A stretch of 29,125 nucleotides of DNA from RGIG4608 sp045125655 (lineage in GTDB: Bacteria > Bacillota > Clostridia > Oscillospirales > CAG-272), in contig JBGVNP010000111.1 in NCBI GenBank assembly GCA_045125655.1, positions 1-29,125 on the forward strand, written 5' to 3'. The translations under genes and the position numbers were made by a program. Below are positions 23,946 through 29,125 of this stretch, in pieces (position 1 is the first letter of the stretch; every line of letters starts with the position of its first letter). The notes under the pieces were generated by a model. That model saw only the letters and a list, made by a program, of their open reading frames with translations, was not told the DNA's origin and made no database searches.

Positions 23946-25016
23946 ATGCTTAATAAACTTAATTTTGCCGAACAAAGATATATTCAGATTGAGGGCGAGA
24001 TGAATGACCCCGAGATCGCGGCAAATCCCACTGAATTTACTAAAAGAATCAAAGAATATAATTCTCTCACTCCCATAATTTCAAAATTCAGAGAGTATAA
24101 AAAGAACGAACAGGAGCTTGCCGACGCCTTTGAAATGCTTGACGAGGTCGATGCGGAGATGAAGGAAATGATTCAAGAGGAGATCGCCATCTGCAAAGAA
24201 AAGAGCGTTACTCTTTTTGAGGAATTAAAGATACTCCTTCTTCCCAAAGACCCCAACGATGGCAAGAACGTTATCATTGAGATCCGCGCAGGCGCGGGCG
24301 GTGAGGAGGCGGCACTCTTTGCGGGTGTTCTCTATAGAATGTACACAATGTATGCCGACAAAACTCGCTTTAAGACAAGTGTTGTTTCCTGCAACGAAAC
24401 GGAGCTTGGCGGCTATAAGGAGATATGCTTTATGGTCGAGGGCGAGGGCGCATATTCACGCTTTAAATTTGAAAGCGGTGTTCACCGCGTTCAAAGAGTT
24501 CCCGAAACCGAGAGCCAAGGAAGAATACAGACCTCAACCGTTACGGTTGCCGTTCTTCCCGAGGCAGAGGACGTGGACGTTGAAATAAATCCCGCCGACC
24601 TTGTTATCGAAACCTGCAAATCGAGTGGCGCGGGCGGTCAGCATATCAACAAGACCGAATCCGCAATTCGAATCTACCACAAGCCCACCGGCATCGTGGT
24701 TTGGTGTCAGGAGGAGCGCAGTCAGCTCAAAAATAAGGACAAGGCAATGAAAATGCTTCGCACAAAGCTCCTCGATATAAAGCAGCAGGAGCAGGATGAA
24801 AAGATCTCATCCGACAGAAAGCTGCAAGTCGGCACGGGTGCAAGAAGCGAAAAGATAAGAACCTATAACTACCCCCAAAGCCGTATAACCGACCACAGAA
24901 TCGGATATACCATACATTCGCTTGAGAATTTCGTGAACGGTGACATCGACGATATGATAGATGCGCTCATCACGGCGGACACAGCGGAAAAGCTTAAAAA
25001 TTCAACGCAGAGCTAA
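23946..25016 (+). CDS. prfA: Peptide chain release factor 1
   Basis: RF1 ends translation at UAA and UAG. The 356-residue product has the codon-recognition P-x-T motif as PET (186-188), which marks RF1 rather than RF2, and the catalytic GGQ at 230-232 in SSGAGGQHINKTES. GAAAGGACG lies upstream of the ATG. Its methylase gene prmC is not adjacent but at 3806-4630. tsaC starts 16 bases after the stop. Confidence 0.97.
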   Translation: MLNKLNFAEQRYIQIEGEMNDPEIAANPTEFTKRIKEYNSLTPIISKFREYKKNEQELADAFEMLDEVDAEMKEMIQEEIAICKEKSVTLFEELKILLLPKDPNDGKNVIIEIRAGAGGEEAALFAGVLYRMYTMYADKTRFKTSVVSCNETELGGYKEICFMVEGEGAYSRFKFESGVHRVQRVPETESQGRIQTSTVTVAVLPEAEDVDVEINPADLVIETCKSSGAGGQHINKTESAIRIYHKPTGIVVWCQEERSQLKNKDKAMKMLRTKLLDIKQQEQDEKISSDRKLQVGTGARSEKIRTYNYPQSRITDHRIGYTIHSLENFVNGDIDDMIDALITADTAEKLKNSTQS

Positions 25017-25032
25017 TCAACAAAGGTTTTTT

Positions 25033-26067
25033 ATGGACACAAGAATCATCAGAATTATTGACAAAACTGAATATAGCGAAAAGCTACAAGACGCGGCGGC
25101 AATAATCAAAAGCGGTGGTCTTGTAGTCTTTCCCACTGAAACGGTCTACGGTCTTGGCGGAAACGGACTTCTTTCCGATGCGGCAAAAGCCATCTACTCC
25201 GCCAAGGGCAGACCGAGTGACAACCCCTTGATAATACATATAGCAGAGCCAAAGGACGCGGATAAATATGCGCTCACAAGCGACGTCTATTATCGTTTAG
25301 CCGATGCTTTTATGCCGGGTCCCTTGACAGTAATTATGCCCAAGAGGGATTGTATTCCCTCCTCCGTTACGGGAGGACTTGACAGTGTGGCAGTGAGATG
25401 CCCGTCGCATCCGATAGCTCACGAGCTTATAAAGCAAGCAGGTGTGCCCATTGCCGCACCGAGTGCCAATATATCGGGACGTCCCTCCCCCACAAGCGCA
25501 AAATACGTAATCGAGGATATGAACGGCAGAGTTGATATGATAATCGACGGCGGCGAATGTGAGATAGGACTTGAATCCACCATCGTCAAAATAGACGGCG
25601 ATTCACTCACTCTTCTTCGTCCGGGCGCCATCACTTATGATGCGCTCTGTTGTGTTTGCGAGAACGTAAATATCGCCCCCGCAGTGCTTGAAAAGCTCGC
25701 AGAAAATGAAAAGCCCCTCTCCCCGGGAATGAAATACCGTCATTATGCCCCGAATGCAGATTTTATATTGCTTGACGGAGCGCCCGATGAGGTGCTTGCA
25801 TTTATGATAAAAGAACAAAGAGAGGGCAACGCTGCCATTCTCTCCTACGATGAGGAGCTGTCCTCGCTCGACCCAAGACTCACCGTTTCAATAGGAGCTC
25901 GTGAAGATCTTACCACTCAGGCAAAGCGTCTTTTCACCGCGCTCAGAGAAGCGGATAAGCTCGGTGCGAGCAAAATTTACGCGCATCTTCCCCCCCTTGA
26001 CGGACTCGGACTTGCGCTTTACAATCGAATGATACGCGCCGCGGCGCATACTATAAAAAAGGTTTAA
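25033..26067 (+). CDS. tsaC: L-threonylcarbamoyladenylate synthase, Sua5 type
   Basis: Makes threonylcarbamoyl-AMP from Thr, bicarbonate and ATP for t6A37 tRNA modification. The 344-residue length and second domain mark the Sua5 form (YwlC-like), longer than E. coli TsaC. The YrdC domain has GGLVVFPTETVYGLGGNGL near 30-48 and VRCPSHP, SANISGRPSPTSA. The linker motif SPGMKYRHYAP joins the C-terminal domain. ATG 25033 is preferred to the upstream frame start at 24961, which overlaps prfA; AAAGG lies 6 bases before it. The partner gene tsaD is at 7827. Confidence 0.93.
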   Translation: MDTRIIRIIDKTEYSEKLQDAAAIIKSGGLVVFPTETVYGLGGNGLLSDAAKAIYSAKGRPSDNPLIIHIAEPKDADKYALTSDVYYRLADAFMPGPLTVIMPKRDCIPSSVTGGLDSVAVRCPSHPIAHELIKQAGVPIAAPSANISGRPSPTSAKYVIEDMNGRVDMIIDGGECEIGLESTIVKIDGDSLTLLRPGAITYDALCCVCENVNIAPAVLEKLAENEKPLSPGMKYRHYAPNADFILLDGAPDEVLAFMIKEQREGNAAILSYDEELSSLDPRLTVSIGAREDLTTQAKRLFTALREADKLGASKIYAHLPPLDGLGLALYNRMIRAAAHTIKKV

Positions 26068-26097
26068 TACACCGCAGAAAAGGATAGGTCATAATAA

Positions 26098-28326
26098 ATG
26101 GCTAAAAGAAGTAAAAAAGTTGAAGAACAAAAAGAAATAATCCATAAGCCCGCGATACCACAGCCCATAACGGAAACAATAGAGAAAAACTATATGCCCT
26201 ACGTTATGAGCGTAATCGTTTCGCGTGCGATTCCAGAAATAGACGGTCTTAAGCCCTCCCACAGAAAGCTCCTCTATACCATGTATAAAATGGGACTTCT
26301 TACAGGACCGAGAACGAAGAGTGCAAACATCGTCGGCTCAACGATGAAGCTCCACCCTCACGGTGATGCGGCAATATATGAAACGATGGTCCGTTTGACA
26401 CGCGGACACGAGGCACTTCTCCATCCCCTCGTTGACTCAAAGGGTAGCTTTGGTAAGCAGTATTCATCGGAGATGAAATACGCGGCGGCACGTTATACGG
26501 AGGCAAAGCTCGATTCCTTCTGTGCTGAACTCTTCCGCGGAATAGACAAGGATGCCGTTGATTTCATTGACAACTATGACGGCACTATGCAAGAGCCCGT
26601 TCTCTTGCCCACGTCATTCCCCAACGTGCTCGTTACTCCAAACAAGGGTATTGCCGTTGGTATGGCAAGTGAGATATGCTCCTTCAACCTCGCAGAGATT
26701 TGTGACGCGACCGTCGCGCTCCTCAAAAACCCAAAAACGAGCGTTGAAAAAATACTTGATATCGTAAAGGCACCCGATTTCCCGGGTGGCGGAACTATCA
26801 TCTACAACAGAGATATGATGCGCCAAGTATATGAAACGGGCTCCGGCTCAATCAAGATAAGAGCGCGCTACGTTTACGATAAGGCGAATAACTGCATAGA
26901 TATTATCCAGATCCCCTACTCCACCTCGATAGAGCTTATTATGAAAAAGCTCACCGAGCTTATTAAGGAGGGCAAGGTCAAGGAGATAGTTGACTTCCGT
27001 GACGAGATCGACCTTTCGGGCTTTAAATTGACTCTCGATTTGCGCAGAGGCACCGACCCCGAAATGCTTATGTCCCGTCTTTACAAGATGACTCCTCTTG
27101 AGGATAGCTTCAAATGTAATTTCAACGTACTCATAGACGGCTCGCCAAGACAGATGGGCGTTATTGAGATACTTCAGGAATGGATAAGATTCCGAATGAA
27201 TTGCTGTCGCAGAGAGCTTAATTTCGACCTCAGGAAGAAAAAGGACAAGCTCCATCTTCTCTTGGGACTTGGAAAAATTTTGCTCGACATTGACAAGGCA
27301 ATAGCAATAATTCGTGGCACTGAAAAGGATGCGGACGTTGTTCCCAATCTTATGAAGGGCTTCGATATAGACGAAGCTCAGGCAACTCACATCGCAGACA
27401 TCAAGCTCAGAAACCTCAACAGAGAGTTTATTATCAACAAGATAAGTGAAATTGAGGGACTCCAACAGGAGATCGCTCAAATCGAAGAAATTCTTGAAGA
27501 TGAGCTTAAGCTCAAGGGATATATTTCAAAGCAGCTCACCGAGATCAAGAAGAAATACGGAAAGCCCCGCGTTTCAATGATCCAGGATGACTCCGACATC
27601 GTAGAATACGTTCACGAGGAGCACCTTGAAAAGAGCGACGTTCATATCTATATGACAAAGGAGGGCTACTTCAAGCGCATCACCCCCCAATCCCTTCGCG
27701 GCAACGACGAGCAGAAGGTCAAGGACGGAGATAAGGTCGTATTCTATGAATTTACCGACACACTTGCAGAGCTTATCATCTTTACTGACCAATGCAAATG
27801 CTTCAAGGCAAAGGTGAGCGAATTTGAAAACTGCAAGGCGAGTGATATGGGTGAATATATCCCCGCAAAGCTCGGTATGGATCCGGGTGAAAAGCCAATC
27901 TTTATCAAGATAATCAAGGATTACCCCGAAAAGCATAATATGGTATTCCTCTTTGAAAACGGCAAGGGTGTGAGAATTCCCATCACGGCATATCAAACTA
28001 AGGCGGCAAGAAGAAAGCTCATTGGAGCTTACAGTGATGCAAGTCCCATAGTTGCGGCGTTCTACGAGGACGAAAAGAAGCCGTATGAGCTTTTGATAGT
28101 AAACAATCAAAAGAAGGCGATAGTGATTAAGACCTCACTCATTCCTCAAAAGACGAGCAAAACAAGTGCGGGTTCCACACTCTTCACATGCAAAAAAGGT
28201 CAGAAGATAACTCGCGCAACAGACAAATTTGCAGAGCATCTTGATAATACAGGTTATAAAAAAATAAAGATACCCGCAACGGGAAGCGCAATTTCCGAAA
28301 AGGATATCAAAAAAATATTTAACTGA
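26098..28326 (+). CDS. parC: Type IIA DNA topoisomerase subunit A, ParC-like
   Basis: The breakage-reunion subunit of a type IIA topoisomerase, acting with an ATPase subunit to pass one duplex through another. The 742 residues fit ParC better than GyrA. The catalytic Tyr is 133 in AARYTEAKL. The C-terminal wing lacks a clear GyrA box (QRRGGRG); PQSLRGNDEQ is the nearest, which also argues against a typical gyrase. In the quinolone-resistance region HPHGD is followed by Ala91, Ala92, Ile93, Tyr94 and Glu95, so the usual Ser is Ala. The parE/gyrB partner is not adjacent. GyrA paralog status cannot be ruled out. Confidence 0.85.
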   Translation: MAKRSKKVEEQKEIIHKPAIPQPITETIEKNYMPYVMSVIVSRAIPEIDGLKPSHRKLLYTMYKMGLLTGPRTKSANIVGSTMKLHPHGDAAIYETMVRLTRGHEALLHPLVDSKGSFGKQYSSEMKYAAARYTEAKLDSFCAELFRGIDKDAVDFIDNYDGTMQEPVLLPTSFPNVLVTPNKGIAVGMASEICSFNLAEICDATVALLKNPKTSVEKILDIVKAPDFPGGGTIIYNRDMMRQVYETGSGSIKIRARYVYDKANNCIDIIQIPYSTSIELIMKKLTELIKEGKVKEIVDFRDEIDLSGFKLTLDLRRGTDPEMLMSRLYKMTPLEDSFKCNFNVLIDGSPRQMGVIEILQEWIRFRMNCCRRELNFDLRKKKDKLHLLLGLGKILLDIDKAIAIIRGTEKDADVVPNLMKGFDIDEAQATHIADIKLRNLNREFIINKISEIEGLQQEIAQIEEILEDELKLKGYISKQLTEIKKKYGKPRVSMIQDDSDIVEYVHEEHLEKSDVHIYMTKEGYFKRITPQSLRGNDEQKVKDGDKVVFYEFTDTLAELIIFTDQCKCFKAKVSEFENCKASDMGEYIPAKLGMDPGEKPIFIKIIKDYPEKHNMVFLFENGKGVRIPITAYQTKAARRKLIGAYSDASPIVAAFYEDEKKPYELLIVNNQKKAIVIKTSLIPQKTSKTSAGSTLFTCKKGQKITRATDKFAEHLDNTGYKKIKIPATGSAISEKDIKKIFN

Positions 28327-28356
28327 TAAAAATTTATTCAACATAGGAGAAAAATC

Positions 28357-28539
28357 ATGAGCAACAAGAACAACACCTCAACAAAACAAACTTTGGCAGT
28401 TAGAGTACTCGCACTTATTCTTGCAGGACTTATGCTTATAGGCGCCGCTGCTATTATTATTTCCATTTTGGGCAGCATCGGTCACGATGAGCATGCAGGA
28501 CACAATCACGCATCTGTTCAGTACGTAGAAACTATCTAA
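28357..28539 (+). CDS. Small membrane protein with His-rich tail
   Basis: A 60-residue protein of unrecognised family. A polar N terminus (MSNKNNTSTKQT) precedes one hydrophobic segment (about 14-40) and a short tail GHDEHAGHNHASVQYVETI with four His, which could bind metal. AGGAG lies 8 bases before the ATG. It is last in the coaE-parC group and is followed directly by a strong terminator. The layout (one membrane segment, metal-like tail) resembles the gene at 4734, though the sequences are not alike. Confidence 0.75.
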   Translation: MSNKNNTSTKQTLAVRVLALILAGLMLIGAAAIIISILGSIGHDEHAGHNHASVQYVETI

Positions 28540-28557
28540 TCACAACCATTAAAAGAT

Positions 28558-28588
28558 AAAGCACCTGAAACAGGTGCTTTTCTTTTTT
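28558..28588 (+). terminator. Terminator of the coaE-to-28539 operon
   Basis: AAAGCACCTG, loop AAA, CAGGTGCTTT and then TCTTTTTT. A perfect 10-bp stem. Confidence 0.92.
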
Positions 28589-28619
28589 ATATTGCAAATT
28601 GCATTTTAGGTATTTTTAT

Positions 28620-29113
28620 ATCGTAGGGGAGGATAATATCCTCCCCTACGATGTTTGAGGGTACACGGTGCGCTAAATTGGGATTTATCTGTGAGTTTAA
28701 AAAGATAGTTTAACTTAAAAACGGGACGTCGAGGACGCCGTCCCCTACAATGACGGTGCTATTTTTAAGCAAAACAATAGACATATTACAAATAAAATAG
28801 CTATAATTGAACAAAAATCAACTCGCAAACTCGTAGGGACAGGCGTCCTCGACGTCCCGTTGCAAGCATAAACTATCAGTACAAGCAAAACGGCTACAAT
28901 CCAACAAAAAAACTCCAAAACCCGTAGGGACAGGCGTCCCCGACTGTCCGTTATTAATACAAACTAACACACCGACAAATCAAAATTTGAAGTACAAACT
29001 TAATGGCTACAACTCAACAAAAACTACCCACAAACTCCGTAGGGGAGGATACCATCCTCCCGTTACAAATTAAAATTACCGCAAAAACACGGGAGGCTAA
29101 TAGCCTCCCCTAC
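28620..29113. repeat. Cluster of six GTAGGG-type palindromic repeats
   Basis: No gene is seen in the last 537 bases. Six hairpin units share an end GTAGGG and another end CCCG or CCCCTAC: 28620-28652 (perfect 16-bp arms, 1-base loop), 28723-28749 (reversed), 28833-28859, 28924-28950, 29039-29062 and 29090-29113 (reversed). Inner stems differ but stay self-complementary. Three forward units also share a longer leader (GGCTACAA, CAACAAAAA, then CACAAACTC-like sequence). It resembles REP-like elements of gut Clostridia. Confidence 0.85.
28674..28713 (+). repeat. Dispersed 40-bp repeat, copy 2
   Basis: Matches the reverse complement of 228-267 at 36 of 40 positions. Here it lies between the first and second GTAGGG palindromes. 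Confidence 0.75.
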
Positions 29114-29125
29114 AAGTTTGTGCTA

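Noticed and set aside
26848..27480. Minus-strand open frame in the topoisomerase gene
   Set aside because: It lies wholly inside the antisense of a recognised gene and has no domain signature.
1..29125. tRNA or rRNA genes
   Set aside because: No cloverleaf-like segment with GGTTCRANYC-type T arm or rRNA-conserved stretch was noticed by eye; a covariance-model scan would be needed to exclude them fully.

Overview
This window looks like ordinary chromosome from a Gram-positive member of the Clostridia, probably a gut-type lineage of moderate GC content. The evidence is the gene set (T-box-controlled alaS, Rex, WhiA, ComEB, a DnaI/DnaD-type helicase-loading pair, Sua5-type TsaC, DnaE), strong AGGAGG-like ribosome binding sites, sigma-A-like promoters with 16-17 bp spacers, and many short intergenic palindromes. 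No plasmid, prophage, IS transposase, CRISPR array, rRNA or tRNA was seen.

Layout. Bases 1-314 are intergenic palindromes and the alaS terminator. Bases 315-3750 hold alaS on the minus strand, with its promoter and an alanine-type T-box leader; a small GIY-YIG nuclease gene bracketed by two inverted palindromic repeats lies between leader and gene. prmC follows, then a divergent small membrane protein gene at 4734. A minus-strand block carries rex, a DnaD-like gene and a DnaI-like gene (7687 down to 5011), with a DnaA-box cluster upstream. Before it comes comEB-rimI-tsaD (9781 down to 7827). Bases 9956-12064 encode three Cys-rich small or secreted proteins. A regulator with HTH domains at both ends (12215-13438) has three 16-bp palindromes exactly 33 bp apart in its leader; a GT4 glycosyltransferase is divergent from it. 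dnaE, a tiny hydrophobic ORF, whiA, murB and a HAD phosphatase gene complete the minus-strand half.

From 21244 the strand switches. A promoter drives coaE, a lytic transglycosylase, an M18 aminopeptidase, prfA, tsaC (Sua5), a ParC/GyrA-type topoisomerase subunit and a small His-rich membrane protein, closely spaced up to a strong terminator at 28588. The last 500 bases are a cluster of palindromic repeats.

Functional threads: t6A tRNA modification (tsaC, tsaD, rimI neighbour), translation (alaS, prfA, prmC), replication and topology (dnaE, DnaI-like, DnaD-like, topoisomerase), cell wall (murB, transglycosylase), and cofactor or nucleotide metabolism (coaE, comEB, HAD). The less ordinary material is intergenic: the GIY-YIG cassette inside the T-box transcript, the 33-bp-phased palindromes, the DnaA-box cluster before the rex-replication genes, and several palindromic repeat families, one of which has copies at both ends of the window.
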